A stretch of DNA of 64,000 nucleotides. Origin: Robertkochia flava. GTDB taxonomy: Bacteria > Bacteroidota > Bacteroidia > Flavobacteriales > Flavobacteriaceae. The position numbers and the translations under genes are program-made. The stretch covers positions 868,001 through 932,000 of the forward strand of contig NZ_JAINZT010000002.1 in the NCBI RefSeq assembly GCF_020166515.1, in the 5' to 3' direction. Positions 9,599 to 18,740 of the stretch are shown in pieces. Below the pieces are notes generated by a model that saw only the letters and a program-made list of their open reading frames with translations, was not told where the DNA came from and searched no databases. How positions within the stretch are numbered: the stretch's first letter is position 1; each line of letters starts with the position of its first letter.

Positions 9599-9682
9599 AT
9601 ACCCCAAACCCTGCAAGCTCGCTTGCTTAGGGTGCAGGGGTATAAAAAAACACCGGGCTTGCTGTAGCAAGCCTGGGTTTTC
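9598..9682. repeat. Post-tRNA palindrome and second hairpin (copy 1 of 3)
   Basis: TATACCCC (9598-9605) pairs with GGGGTATA (9637-9644) around a core with CCCTGCA/TGCAGGG arms and a GCTCGCTTGCTT centre. A second hairpin (9656-9662 with 9667-9673) flanked by an A-run and TTTT follows directly. The same order of parts follows both tRNA-Val genes at 33969-34047 and 34662-34740. Confidence 0.75.
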
Positions 9683-9703
9683 TATTTGCTGAGGGGAGCT
9701 ACA

Positions 9704-10160
9704 GAGGATCATGAGCGAAGGGAGTACTCCTTCTTTTTGGCCAAATATAAACGGTTTGCACACCCCTTCCGTCAGCACCGGGGTGCTGACACCTTCCCCT
9801 GGGAGGGGAAGGAGAACGTACTACTCTATGGAGTCATGGTTAGTGATGGTTTGTTTCATAGCCGCAACCGAGGATCATGAGCGAAGGGAGTACTCCTTCT
9901 TTTTGGCCAAATATAAATGGTTTGCACACCCCTTCCGTCAGCACCGGGGTGCTGACACCTTCCCCTGACAGGGGAAGGAGAACGTGCTATTCTAAGGAGT
10001 CGTGGTTAGTGATGGTTTATTTCATAGAAACTGCAGAGAATTACGAGCAGGGGCGAGTGATCCTTTATTTGACAGAAGGTAACCGAATAACGCACCCCTT
10101 CTGTTTTCAGCAAAGCTAAGCCCACCTTCCCCTCTCAGGGGTAGAAAACCCGCTTTCAAA
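9704..10160. repeat. Three-unit tandem repeat, period 166 bp
   Basis: Units begin at 9704, 9870 and 10036, an exact 166-nt period. Units 1 and 2 differ at only about eight positions over the first 155 nt. Unit 3 is strongly diverged but keeps the same spacing. Each unit contains a double hairpin at 9761-9812, 9927-9978 and about 10093-10146: a GTCAGCACC/GGTGCTGAC stem followed by a CCTTCCCCT/AGGGGAAGG stem, with unit 3 keeping only part of the second. Short open frames over this array come from the repeat, and I do not call them genes. Confidence 0.85.
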
Positions 10161-10351
10161 TGGAAGTTATATGGAGTGTATCGTATACACATATTTTAGA
10201 TTGACATTCCAAAAGACCATGTCATGGTTGCATCACAGACAGCATAATCTGAAATCTAATTCTTACATTTAGACAGCGACAGGTTAAAGAAAGCAAGGAA
10301 ACCTGTGCGCCCACTTTTTTATAACTGTTCATAATCTAAAAAAATCAACAA
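10161..10351. other. Leader region of the S15-type hydrolase gene
   Basis: An AT-rich gap with a weak -7-like TACATTTA at 10264-10271 but no TTG at a suitable distance. A 7-bp hairpin (10279-10285 with 10300-10306) lies about 45 nt before the start codon. No gene is seen. Confidence 0.3.
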
Positions 10352-12265
10352 ATGTATTTCACTCGAATTCAAACCAAGACGATTTCCGAATGTCTGAGGT
10401 ATTGGTATGTGGCTATTACCATCTTTATGTTCCTGTCTTCTTTTCAGGGAATGGCACAGGACTACCGGGAACAGCTTGAAGAGATCGCTATTATCGATCA
10501 AAAGGTAATGATGCCCATGCGGGATGGCACACGCCTCGCCACGGATATCTACCGTCCTAAGACAGATAAGAAAGTTCCCATCATCTTTTCGCGCACCCCC
10601 TATAACTTTAATACCTGGGGCGACGGGGAAGAAAGAACCCGGACCTACCAGAGGGCTTTGGAGGCTGTAAAACACGGCTATGCCTATGTGGTGCAAAACG
10701 AAAGAGGGCGTTATTTTTCTGAAGGGGAATGGGATATCCTCGGGGTACCGCTTACAGACGGGTACGACGCCTTTAGCTGGATGAAGGATCAGGACTGGTC
10801 TAATGGCAGGATAGGTACATACGGGTGTTCTTCAACAGCCGAATGGCAGATGGCAGTGGCTGCCCTTGATCACCCTTCTCATGCCGCGATGGTGCCTCAG
10901 GGGTATGGTGCCGGAGTAGGCAGGGTAGGAGAGATCAATGAACAGGGAAACTGGTACAGGGGAGGTGCAGAGCAAATGCTGTTCTTTGCCTGGTTATACG
11001 GGGTGGAGCATGATAAATTTAAACCCAGGATACCGGAGGGTGCTACCCAGGAAGATCTGATCAGAATATCGAGATATTACGACCTGGCTCCTGAGAACCC
11101 ACCGGTGGATATGAAAGAAGCCCTGGCTCATTTGCCTATCCAGGATATCCTGAAAAATGTTAATGGGAAAAAGGAGATCTTCGATAAAATGGTAAGACGC
11201 AAACCCAATGATCCGGCCTGGTATGAAGGCGGACTCTATCACGATAACATGGAGATCGGGGTGCCTTCCTTTTGGTTTGCTTCCTGGTATGATGTATCTA
11301 TCACTCCTAACCTCTATTTGTTCAATCACGTAAGGAATAATGCCAAAGATGCTGAGATACGGGATAACCAGTACATGGTGATCGCACCAACCCTGCATTG
11401 CGCTTATACCCGGGCTACAGAGAATACGATTGTTGGCGAATTAAGTGTGGGGGATGCCCGCCTTAATTATGAGGAACAGATCTATAAGTGGTTTGACCTA
11501 TGGCTCAAGGGTGAAGATAATGACTTTAAAGAAACGACTCCAAGAGTACAGTACTACACCATGGGACTCAATAAATGGCAGTCTTCTGAAACCTGGCCTC
11601 CCGAAGGTACAGAGATGAAAACCTATTACCTGAACAGCGAAGGCGCCGCCAACAGCAGGTTCGGTGACGGGACGCTAAGTACGGAAATGCCCGGAGAGGA
11701 TCATCCGGATGCGTTTACATACGATCCCATGAATCCCGTTCCATCCTATGGCGGAAATGTGTGCTGTACCGGAAATGCCGTTATGGGTGGCTCTTTTGAT
11801 CAGCAGGATATGGAAGCCCGGAACGATATTCTGGTCTATACCACCGAGCCCTTAAGCGAAGATACCGAGGTCTCCGGATTTATTGAATCGACCCTGTATG
11901 TTTCTTCGGATGTCAAAGACACCGACTTCACTATTAAATTGATCGAAGTTCACCCTGACGGGAGTGCCTACAACCTGGATGAAACCATACAGCGGGTAAG
12001 ATACCGGGAAGGGTATGATAAAGAGGTGTTTATGGAGGAAGGCCAGGTATACCAGGTAGACCTGACCCCCATGGCCACTAGTAATTACTTTAAAAAGGGG
12101 CATCGTATACGAATTGAGGTTTCCAGCAGTAATTTTCCCCGTTTTGCACGAAACCTAAATACCGGAGGAAACAACTTCGATGAATCGGAGGGAGTGGTGG
12201 CACACAATAAGGTGCATCATTCTTCTGAATATCCCTCACAGATCAGGATTCCCATTACTAAATAG
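10352..12265 (+). CDS. Secreted CocE/NonD-type (S15 family) hydrolase
   Basis: An alpha/beta hydrolase of 637 residues from the X-Pro dipeptidyl-peptidase/CocE/glutaryl-7-ACA acylase group, which cleaves amide or ester bonds. After a long N-terminal lead, a hydrophobic segment (about residues 18-35) ending in GMAQ looks like a signal peptide. [14 protein letters not shown] opens the catalytic domain, the nucleophile is probably Ser160 in GTYGCSS, and IAPTLH near 345 is the likely histidine site. The C-terminal third is the jelly-roll domain of the family. It is a single gene with a terminator after it. The substrate cannot be told from sequence. Confidence 0.9.
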   Translation: MYFTRIQTKTISECLRYWYVAITIFMFLSSFQGMAQDYREQLEEIAIIDQKVMMPMRDGTRLATDIYRPKTDKKVPIIFSRTPYNFNTWGDGEERTRTYQRALEAVKHGYAYVVQNERGRYFSEGEWDILGVPLTDGYDAFSWMKDQDWSNGRIGTYGCSSTAEWQMAVAALDHPSHAAMVPQGYGAGVGRVGEINEQGNWYRGGAEQMLFFAWLYGVEHDKFKPRIPEGATQEDLIRISRYYDLAPENPPVDMKEALAHLPIQDILKNVNGKKEIFDKMVRRKPNDPAWYEGGLYHDNMEIGVPSFWFASWYDVSITPNLYLFNHVRNNAKDAEIRDNQYMVIAPTLHCAYTRATENTIVGELSVGDARLNYEEQIYKWFDLWLKGEDNDFKETTPRVQYYTMGLNKWQSSETWPPEGTEMKTYYLNSEGAANSRFGDGTLSTEMPGEDHPDAFTYDPMNPVPSYGGNVCCTGNAVMGGSFDQQDMEARNDILVYTTEPLSEDTEVSGFIESTLYVSSDVKDTDFTIKLIEVHPDGSAYNLDETIQRVRYREGYDKEVFMEEGQVYQVDLTPMATSNYFKKGHRIRIEVSSSNFPRFARNLNTGGNNFDESEGVVAHNKVHHSSEYPSQIRIPITK

Positions 12266-12307
12266 AAATAGCGGGATCTATCCAGTAAACCCATGGAAAT
12301 TTGGATT

Positions 12308-12339
12308 GCCGGGCCGTATGATGCGGACCGGCTTTTTTG
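12308..12339 (+). terminator. Terminator after the S15-type hydrolase gene
   Basis: A nine-position stem with one mismatch pairs 12308-12316 with 12324-12332, followed by TTTTTTGT. It lies about 40 nt after the stop codon. Confidence 0.8.
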
Positions 12340-12443
12340 TTTCAGGAATTGCGCATATAGCATTGGGCTGCATTTACCGCCTTACGTGTGGCAAAACAGG
12401 AAGCAGGTGTGCAGCATGTGAAGTTTCTCAGAAAAATGGGATG

Positions 12444-12629
12444 CTATTCTTCTTCATTGACATCATTGTGCTCCGTGTTGTAAGTAAACAGGAAGGCTGC
12501 ACTTAGGGTAATTAGCAACCCTATGCCGAGAATGAAATCGGAAAGCATGTAATGAAGCAGATGCAGTACCACACCAATAATGACAAGGCATACACCCAGG
12601 ATAAGGATGTTGAGGCGGGATAGATTCAT
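12444..12629 (-). CDS. Small two-helix membrane protein
   Basis: A 61-residue product with two hydrophobic segments, about residues 7-25 and 29-48, and an acidic C-terminal tail (HNDVNEEE). It starts at an ATG preceded by AAAGAAC. I do not recognise a family. Two clean membrane spans, a charged tail and an isolated position between terminators support a real gene, but no function can be given. Confidence 0.6.
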   Translation of the reverse strand: MNLSRLNILILGVCLVIIGVVLHLLHYMLSDFILGIGLLITLSAAFLFTYNTEHNDVNEEE

Positions 12630-12826
12630 AGTTCTTTAAATAAAATTTGGGAAGAGTAATATAGTAAAATAAATTTAAATCAGATAAATCCTACAAAATT
12701 AACACTTTAAAAGGGTGTGCATGTCAGATCGCAGGGGTAGGGCCGGCTTAAGGTTCTTTTTAACTACTTAACGCAGTGACAATGATTCCTTGTTCTGTAG
12801 GAAACCTTTTCCTAATAAAGGAGTCT

Positions 12827-12963
12827 TAGGTTTGTATCTGAATTTCGGGTATACCGGGATTAGTTAAACCCGATACCGGCGTATTTGGTTTAGCGAATAA
12901 TCAATTTACTTACTTCGTTTTAGAGGTGCTCGTATTGAAAGATGCGGGCACTTCTTGTTTTAA
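12827..12963 (+). ncRNA. Candidate small RNA or long leader (uncertain)
   Basis: The gap 12630-13045 has no credible gene. Within it, TAGGTTTG (12827-12834) matches the -7 consensus, although no TTG lies at a good distance. A stem-loop follows (GGTAT/ATACC 12848-12852 with 12873-12877; CGGG/CCCG 12855-12858 with 12869-12872). A 9-bp stem with two G-U pairs (12924-12932 with 12945-12953) is then followed by TTCTTGTTTT. The order resembles a transcript of about 120 nt with its own terminator. Confidence 0.3.
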
Positions 12964-12997
12964 AAGCTTAACGAACTTATTTTCCTTTGGTTCAGGG

Positions 12998-13028
12998 TTG
13001 TAACTATGCGAGGGTTGTTCTATCTTTA
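12998..13028 (+). promoter_or_regulatory. Probable promoter of the CE2-like esterase gene
   Basis: TTG at 12998-13000, 20 nt, then TATCTTTA at 13021-13028, one base off the -7 consensus. The start would be near 13034, only about 12 nt before the ATG. Confidence 0.55.
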
Positions 13029-13045
13029 GTAGTAAATAACTCAAA

Positions 13046-14266
13046 ATGAAGCATTTATATTTACTATTCGTAATGACGCTGCTGATGGTCTCTGGCTGCA
13101 GGCAAACTTCTGAAAAGGAACCCCAGCCCCAGGAGACGGAGCAAAAGGAAAGTACCCCCGAACAAAAAACTGAAAGTACAGAGCCCGGAATGGCGGTTGA
13201 CACCAATGAAGAAGAACGTGAATTGACACCTAAGGATACGGTGTACAGCCGATATGGAAGAACAGCGATTCTGGAGGATGGATCCACAGAACTCATCAGT
13301 CCTGCCTCACATGTGCGATTCAGGGCTATGGGAGATACAACGGTGGTTCGCCTGGAAACCGCCGGGGAAGCGCATGGTTATGCTCTGGTTACCCTCAACG
13401 AGACATTCAGCTGGAAGTTCCGGCTTCCCGGTTCGGGGATAAGTGAAATACCGATCCCAATGGGTAATAAGGATGCATGGCACGAGCTGGCAGTTTACAA
13501 GCTAACGGAGGCGCATAATGGAGGAGTTATCTTTCATGGCGCCCAGGCCGAGTCCCTGAAAACTACCGGCATTGCACCGGAGCTTCATATTGAATTTATA
13601 GGGAATTCCATTACCTGCGGCTACGGGGCAGATGCCACGGAAATCCCTTGTGGAGAGGGTGTTTCTTATGATCAGCATAATCCTTACGAGGCCTATGCGG
13701 CGCGTGTTGCCAGGGAACTTCGGGCCGGGTACAACCTGAGTGCAGTAAGTGGTATCGGTATCTACAGAAACTATCGGGAAGACCGGAAAGAGACCATGCC
13801 GGAAATTTACGGATACCTTTATCTGGATGATGGGAGGCAGGCGACCTGGGATCCTGATGGTTGGAACCCTGATATAGTGAGCATTTGCCTGGGAACGAAT
13901 GATTTTTCCAGAGGGTCGGATCCCGAAAACAGGGCGGCATTTGATCCGGAGCAGTTCACCAATGCCTATATTAAATTCGTGGAGGATCTTAATCTTCGTT
14001 ACCCGGAGGCAGCATTTGCACTTTTGAATTCTCCTATGGTTACCGGAGAAAATACTGCTGTTTTAGAGGAGGCTTTGAGTAAGGTGCAGTCTCATTTTTC
14101 GGACACAGAGATCATAGAGGTCTTTAAATTTGAAGATGTAGGGTTGGCCGGCTGTGCCACCCATCCCGGATTAGAAGATCATGAGTTAATGGCAGACCAG
14201 ATCCGCCCTTTCTATATTAACCTTCTCGATAAGGTGGCAGAGCGCGACGGATTGCTTGTGGAGTGA
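13046..14266 (+). CDS. CE2-like acetylesterase lipoprotein (SGNH/GDSL hydrolase)
   Basis: Probably a surface or periplasmic esterase that removes acetyl groups from plant-type polysaccharides. The lipobox VSGC puts the lipid on Cys18. A Glu/Thr/Pro-rich linker (about 20-65) follows, then a beta-sandwich region (about 75-175), then the SGNH domain. The catalytic Ser188 is in GNSIT, GTND is at 283-286, and His373 is in THPG. A jelly-roll domain before SGNH is the CE2 arrangement. It stands alone, with no SusC/SusD pair or other polysaccharide genes beside it, so the substrate is unknown. Confidence 0.85.
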   Translation: MKHLYLLFVMTLLMVSGCRQTSEKEPQPQETEQKESTPEQKTESTEPGMAVDTNEEERELTPKDTVYSRYGRTAILEDGSTELISPASHVRFRAMGDTTVVRLETAGEAHGYALVTLNETFSWKFRLPGSGISEIPIPMGNKDAWHELAVYKLTEAHNGGVIFHGAQAESLKTTGIAPELHIEFIGNSITCGYGADATEIPCGEGVSYDQHNPYEAYAARVARELRAGYNLSAVSGIGIYRNYREDRKETMPEIYGYLYLDDGRQATWDPDGWNPDIVSICLGTNDFSRGSDPENRAAFDPEQFTNAYIKFVEDLNLRYPEAAFALLNSPMVTGENTAVLEEALSKVQSHFSDTEIIEVFKFEDVGLAGCATHPGLEDHELMADQIRPFYINLLDKVAERDGLLVE

Positions 14267-14382
14267 TGGCTGTTCCCTGCAGGTTTCAGGGCTTCATTTC
14301 CTGAGGTAGAATGATAAAAGTCATGTTTTACATGGGGGTATAAGACTAATTTAGAACAAGTTGAAGTGTTATATCAAACGTT

Positions 14383-14808
14383 ATGAAAGAAGAGGAACAT
14401 CAAAGTAGCGGATTAAAGGAAATGCATGCAGAATCGATGGGATGGAAATCGGATCTGAAGTTTTGTCTGGATGAGTTCAATTTCTTTGATAAGCTGTTGA
14501 ATTCATACCAGTATGTCCCGGATAATAAGGAAGATTTTGATCTTCGGAATGACCTGGTCAGGGATTTTGAAGAACTGAGAAAGTCGAGAACGGACATCTG
14601 GGAAAGTGTTTCCAATCATGTAAATCATATGGGAGGCGTGTTCGAAAAAGGGGAGTCAGTGATCGAATCTTCTTATGAACGGGAACATCAGGCCGTAAAG
14701 GTACAGGTGGGAGACTTCAAACTTCAATTTAAATCATTCAAGCAGAAACTATTTGACCTGGCAGACCATATTCTGGAAAACAAGAAGCCCGGTGACTTAA
14801 CATCTTAA
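14383..14808 (+). CDS. Helical protein of unknown function upstream of a CBS protein
   Basis: A 141-residue soluble, strongly charged, alpha-helical product with no signal peptide. I do not recognise a family. Its stop is 12 nt from the ATG of the CBS-domain protein, so the two are probably co-transcribed and may act together; that is inference from position. The helical pattern with regularly placed Phe/Leu suggests a small helical bundle. Confidence 0.75.
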   Translation: MKEEEHQSSGLKEMHAESMGWKSDLKFCLDEFNFFDKLLNSYQYVPDNKEDFDLRNDLVRDFEELRKSRTDIWESVSNHVNHMGGVFEKGESVIESSYEREHQAVKVQVGDFKLQFKSFKQKLFDLADHILENKKPGDLTS

Positions 14809-14820
14809 AACAATACGACT

Positions 14821-15246
14821 ATGGATATCAAGGATACAGTAGACAGGATCATGACCAGAGAGCTGGTTCAGTTAAATGTGAATGATGATCTTTACAAGGC
14901 AGAAAAGTTATTCAACAAACATAAGATTCGTCATATTCCCGTTACCGACGGGAAAAAGATCGTGGGTATTTTAAGTCTTACCGATCTGATGCGAATCAGT
15001 TATGCCGATGTTATTGACGAAGACGATGATACGGTAGAGTCCGTAGTTTACAATATGTTCAAATTGCCACAGGTGATGACCCGCGTGCCGGAAACTATTT
15101 CATCGGATACGACGGTAAAAGAGGCTGCTGCTATTCTTACCGGTAGGGAGTTTCACGCTCTTCCCGTTGTAGATAAGGACGAGCTTGTGGGTATTGTTAC
15201 CACCACAGATGTGATCCGGTATTACCTGAACGAGGCTTATAAATAA
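14821..15246 (+). CDS. Two-CBS-domain protein
   Basis: A 141-residue product made almost entirely of two CBS motifs, about residues 5-62 and 78-138, with the typical VMTR-like starts (DRIMTRELVQL and MTRVPETIS) and hydrophobic VGI(V/L) strands. A CBS pair usually binds adenine nucleotides and acts as an energy or redox sensor. There is no attached enzyme domain, so it must regulate something in trans. The helical protein encoded just upstream is the obvious candidate partner. Confidence 0.9.
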   Translation: MDIKDTVDRIMTRELVQLNVNDDLYKAEKLFNKHKIRHIPVTDGKKIVGILSLTDLMRISYADVIDEDDDTVESVVYNMFKLPQVMTRVPETISSDTTVKEAAAILTGREFHALPVVDKDELVGIVTTTDVIRYYLNEAYK

Positions 15247-15270
15247 CCCCCTTCAGGGCAAGGAATACAA

Positions 15271-16248
15271 TCAGACCTTTTCTTTCTCTACGGAAGCGAT
15301 ATGATCGAGGATCATTCTGGCGTGAATTCTTGAGTTTTCAATAAACCATAAGTGGGTATCCATACCACCGCAGATCACTCCTGCCAGGTATAAGCCTTTA
15401 ACATTGGTTTCCATGGTTTTCTCATCGTACTGAGGGTAGTATTTTTCGTCATCAGAAAGTTGAATCCCCATATTCCTGAGAAAACTGAAATTAGGCCGGT
15501 ACCCTGTTAGGGCCAGCACATAGTCATTTTCAATTTCAAATGTTTTGCCTTCCTGCCGTATAAGGATGGTCTTGTCTTTAATGGCCTCGATCTCGGCGTT
15601 GAAGTAAGCTTTGATGGAGCCTTCCTTAATGCGATTCTCCATGTCGGGTTTCACCCAGTATTTCACCCGTTCTCCGATACCCGGACCCCTGACAATCATA
15701 GTGACCTCGGCTCCTTTGCGATAGCATTCCAGGGCGGCATCTACAGCCGAGTTACTCGCTCCGACCACTGCCAGCTTTTGCATGGCATAATAATGCGGAT
15801 CGTTGTAATAATGGGAAACCTTGTCTTTATCCTCTCCGGGTACGTTGAGTAGATTGGGCAGGTCGTAGAATCCGGTGGCTACTACCAGGTACTTACTGCT
15901 ATAGGTATTTTTTGATGAGGTAATATAAAAGCGATCATCCTTTTTCTCTACCTCCTCCACCTTCTCAAACAGGTTGATGTGAAGCTGATTTCCGGTGACA
16001 ATACGCCTGTAATATTCCAGGGCTTCATTGCGTTTTGGTTTTGCCTCTTTACTGATAAACGGGATGTTGTCGATCTCCAGTTTTTCAGAAGAGGAAAAGA
16101 ATTGCATGTTCACCGGGTAATTGAAAAGCGAATTCACCAGAGTTCCCTTTTCAAGTATGAGGTAGTCTAAACCTTGTTTTTTGGCCTCGAGCCCACAGGC
16201 AATACCTATGGGCCCTCCGCCTATAATGATCAGCTCTTTGTGTATCAT
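15271..16248 (-). CDS. ypdA: YpdA-type bacillithiol disulfide reductase (FAD/NAD(P)-dependent)
   Basis: A flavoprotein of 325 residues that resembles YpdA/Bdr, which uses NADPH to reduce oxidised bacillithiol. It has the N-terminal FAD motif IIGGGPIGIACGLEA, the NADPH motif VVGASNSAVDAALE near 160 and the C-terminal FAD segment GLYLAGVICGG near 285. A thioredoxin-reductase CxxC is absent, as expected for YpdA. Its ATG overlaps the rpe stop by one base (TAATG), so the two are translationally coupled. Confidence 0.88.
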   Translation of the reverse strand: MIHKELIIIGGGPIGIACGLEAKKQGLDYLILEKGTLVNSLFNYPVNMQFFSSSEKLEIDNIPFISKEAKPKRNEALEYYRRIVTGNQLHINLFEKVEEVEKKDDRFYITSSKNTYSSKYLVVATGFYDLPNLLNVPGEDKDKVSHYYNDPHYYAMQKLAVVGASNSAVDAALECYRKGAEVTMIVRGPGIGERVKYWVKPDMENRIKEGSIKAYFNAEIEAIKDKTILIRQEGKTFEIENDYVLALTGYRPNFSFLRNMGIQLSDDEKYYPQYDEKTMETNVKGLYLAGVICGGMDTHLWFIENSRIHARMILDHIASVEKEKV

Positions 16249-16907
16249 TAAGCTATTACTTCTTTAAGATTGGCTATGGTTGCTTTTGGATCTTCACTGG
16301 AAAATACAAAGCTTCCGGCAACCAGGGCATCGGCACCGGCTTCCACAAGTGCTCCGGCATTGGCAGCATTCACTCCGCCGTCTACTTCTATAAGAGTTGT
16401 TGTCTCGTGTTGCCGGATCAGGGCTTTTAACTGCCGTACTTTTTTATAGGTATTCTCGATGAATTTTTGTCCACCGAATCCGGGGTTTACACTCATGATC
16501 AGAACGAGGTCGATATCTTCTATGAGGTCCTCCAGTACAGAGACCGGGGTGTGTGGGTTCAGGGCAACTCCTGCCTTCATCCCTTCTGCCTTTATAGCCT
16601 GAAGGGTTCTGTGAAGATGGGTGCAGGCCTCGTAATGTACGGTTAGTATTTCGGCACCCAGATCGGCAAAGCTCTTAATGTAACGGTCGGGATCAACGAT
16701 CATCAGGTGTACATCCAGGGGTTTTTTGGCGTGCTTCTGAATCGCTTTCAATACCGGCATACCATAAGAGATGTTGGGTACAAATACACCATCCATAATG
16801 TCAATGTGGAACCAATCTGCCTGGGATTCGTTTACCAGCTCTGTATCGCGTTGCAGGTTACCGAAGTCGGCTGCAAGCATTGAAGGGGCTATGAGTTTTT
16901 TGTCCAT
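16248..16907 (-). CDS. rpe: Ribulose-phosphate 3-epimerase
   Basis: Interconverts ribulose-5-phosphate and xylulose-5-phosphate in the pentose phosphate pathway. The TIM-barrel product has LIAPSMLAADF, HIDIMDGVFVPN (metal-binding His/Asp), DVHLMI, SVNPGFGGQ and EVDGGV in order. The frame is open to a TTG at 16931, but that TTG is part of the likely -7 promoter element, so the ATG at 16907 (219 residues, MDKKLIAPS) is taken as the start. It heads a two-gene unit with ypdA. Confidence 0.96.
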   Translation of the reverse strand: MDKKLIAPSMLAADFGNLQRDTELVNESQADWFHIDIMDGVFVPNISYGMPVLKAIQKHAKKPLDVHLMIVDPDRYIKSFADLGAEILTVHYEACTHLHRTLQAIKAEGMKAGVALNPHTPVSVLEDLIEDIDLVLIMSVNPGFGGQKFIENTYKKVRQLKALIRQHETTTLIEVDGGVNAANAGALVEAGADALVAGSFVFSSEDPKATIANLKEVIA

Positions 16908-16928
16908 AGGGTTGTTTAAATTTCGATA

Positions 16929-16936
16929 CAAAAGTA
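16929..16936 (-). promoter_or_regulatory. Probable -7 element of the rpe-ypdA promoter
   Basis: On the minus strand this reads TACTTTTG, an exact TAnnTTTG. No TTG is found 17-23 nt further upstream. It lies 21 nt before the rpe ATG and rules out the longer TTG-started frame. Confidence 0.45.
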
Positions 16937-17013
16937 AGGCAAATTAATCTTTTAGGAGGCTTGTTTTAGAAGGTGTTAACGCTCCGGAAGGCAAGAGCTC
17001 TAACCCTGTGAAA

Positions 17014-17041
17014 TGAAAAACTCCGGTAATCAGCCGGAGTT
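17014..17041 (-). terminator. Terminator after rpoD
   Basis: On the minus strand AACTCCGG (17041-17034) pairs perfectly with CCGGAGTT (17026-17019) around a 7-nt loop, followed by a T-run. It lies about 120 nt past the rpoD stop. Confidence 0.75.
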
Positions 17042-17159
17042 CATTCATCAATCAAAAAACGAACAGTTATGATGAACTGTTGTTATTGTAAATATTTTAG
17101 CGCGATGTAATATCAAATTTGTTCGCGTAAAATACAAAAATAATTTGTAAATGCAATAT

Positions 17160-18023
17160 TTAGCCCAGATAGGTCTTAAGGATTTTGCTTCTTGAGGTAT
17201 GCTTAAGTCTTCTGATCGCTTTTTCTTTGATCTGCCTTACACGCTCTCTTGTCAGGTCAAAAGTTTCACCGATTTCTTCCAGGGTCATAGGGTGTTGATC
17301 TCCCAGCCCGAAATAAAGTCGGATCACATCTGCCTCTCTTGGCGTCAGGGTTTCAAGCGCTCTTTCGATCTCTGTTCTGAGCGATTCGTGCAACAGATCC
17401 TTGTCCGGATTTGGCGATTCCCCGCTTCGAAGTACGTCGTATAGATTGGAATCTTCACCCTCTACAAGGGGAGCATCCATAGATACATGACGCCCCGAAT
17501 TTTTCATGGATTCTTTTACGTCGTTCACGGACATGTCGAGTTCCTTGGCGATCTCTTCTGCAGAGGGTACCCTTTCATGAGCTTGCTCCAGAAAAGCGAA
17601 GGTCTTGTTGATCTTGTTAATCGATCCGATCTTGTTTAAGGGCAATCTTACGATCCTTGACTGTTCTGCGAGGGCCTGAAGAATAGACTGACGAATCCAC
17701 CAGACGGCATAAGAAATAAACTTGAATCCACGGGTCTCATCAAAACGCTGTGCCGCCTTGATAAGGCCAAGGTTTCCTTCATTGATGAGGTCAGGTAGGG
17801 TTAATCCCTGGTTCTGATATTGCTTCGCAACCGAAACCACGAAACGCAGGTTAGCCTTGGTTAACTTTTCAAGGGCGCGCTGGTCTCCGGCTTTGATTCG
17901 CTGTGCCAGTTCCACCTCCTCGTCGGCGGTGATCAGGTCAACTTTACCAATTTCTTGTAGATACTTGTCCAGGGAAGCGGTTTCACGGTTCGTAACCTGC
18001 TTCGTAATTTTGAGCTGTCTCAT
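17160..18023 (-). CDS. rpoD: RpoD/SigA, primary sigma factor of Bacteroidota type
   Basis: Main RNA polymerase sigma subunit. The 287-residue product is far shorter than E. coli sigma-70 because region 1.1 is absent. Region 1.2 starts near residue 17 ([10 protein letters not shown]), region 2 includes [12 protein letters not shown], the [18 protein letters not shown] core and the [13 protein letters not shown] segment for -7 recognition, and region 4 has the helix-turn-helix [26 protein letters not shown]. Bacteroidota primary sigma factors recognise TAnnTTTG, which agrees with the many such sites seen here. Confidence 0.97.
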   Translation of the reverse strand: MRQLKITKQVTNRETASLDKYLQEIGKVDLITADEEVELAQRIKAGDQRALEKLTKANLRFVVSVAKQYQNQGLTLPDLINEGNLGLIKAAQRFDETRGFKFISYAVWWIRQSILQALAEQSRIVRLPLNKIGSINKINKTFAFLEQAHERVPSAEEIAKELDMSVNDVKESMKNSGRHVSMDAPLVEGEDSNLYDVLRSGESPNPDKDLLHESLRTEIERALETLTPREADVIRLYFGLGDQHPMTLEEIGETFDLTRERVRQIKEKAIRRLKHTSRSKILKTYLG

Positions 18024-18155
18024 CTAATCTGTCCTGAATGTTTTTAGTGAATAATGGGTGTGCTTAAAGTTATACGTACGAAAAGGAGAAAAGGTTACAA
18101 TAAAGATCAAAAAAAAGTTTAATCCCTTATGAACAAAGGGCGCAAAGGGTGAAGA

Positions 18156-18713
18156 TTACCGGAGGCGTTTCATGTATTTGGGGCCGTACCACAGCCAGAA
18201 CCCGGTAATGGTGAAAATAAGCAGGGCCAAACCACTTACCATAGTGTAAATGATCTTGAAGATACCGTGAGGAATTCCGAAAAGATCGTCGACATAGGAT
18301 CCGTCATGGAGGTCTTCCAGAAGATCGCTGTAACGTTTGCCGGTATTGAGAATTTTCCCGTTTGCTCCGTTGACCTGTACCTCCAGTACCTCTTCTTTGA
18401 AAATGAATTTGGCAATTCCCTTATCCTTGCGGATATCTACCCGGTCCAGGGTCACCTCCGGTTTCCCGATGGAATCCAGGTGACGGTACACCTTGCTTTC
18501 CAGTTCGGCAAGAGAAAGCCAGTCCGTTAACTGGGATGTGGTACCCGTTCTGGTTTTTGGCAGGATCATATCGCCGGTATTCTTCTTCAGACCCAGGGAG
18601 ATCCCGGTAAGAGCGATAAACAAAAAGATGATAAACAGCAGGGCACCGGTATAGCGGTGAACCTTTCTGAAGTCCCTGAGGATACGGGCGTGTTTCTGTC
18701 TGCTGTTAGCCAT
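18156..18713 (-). CDS. PepSY-associated transmembrane protein
   Basis: An inner-membrane protein of 185 residues from the ATG at 18713. A first helix is at about residues 22-42 and a second near 155-178. Between them lies a periplasmic PepSY-like domain with a VNGANGKILNTGKRYSDLLEDLHDG-type fold. Families with this layout are linked to iron uptake or membrane redox functions, but no partner gene is nearby. The frame extends upstream to a TTG at 18740; the ATG gives the more natural MANSRQKHARI start. Confidence 0.82.
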   Translation of the reverse strand: MANSRQKHARILRDFRKVHRYTGALLFIIFLFIALTGISLGLKKNTGDMILPKTRTGTTSQLTDWLSLAELESKVYRHLDSIGKPEVTLDRVDIRKDKGIAKFIFKEEVLEVQVNGANGKILNTGKRYSDLLEDLHDGSYVDDLFGIPHGIFKIIYTMVSGLALLIFTITGFWLWYGPKYMKRLR

Positions 18714-18740
18714 TATGGTAGGAGCATTTGAGGTTGTCAA

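Noticed and set aside
9686-10119. Three overlapping plus-strand reading frames with repeated peptide sequence
   Set aside because: They are translations of the 166-bp tandem repeat. The period is not a multiple of three, so frames shift between units, and hairpin sequence dominates the peptides.
9704-10160. Possible CRISPR-like array
   Set aside because: The repeat is a contiguous 166-bp tandem with no distinct spacers, and there are no cas genes in the window. The hexamer run at 35150 also has no spacers.
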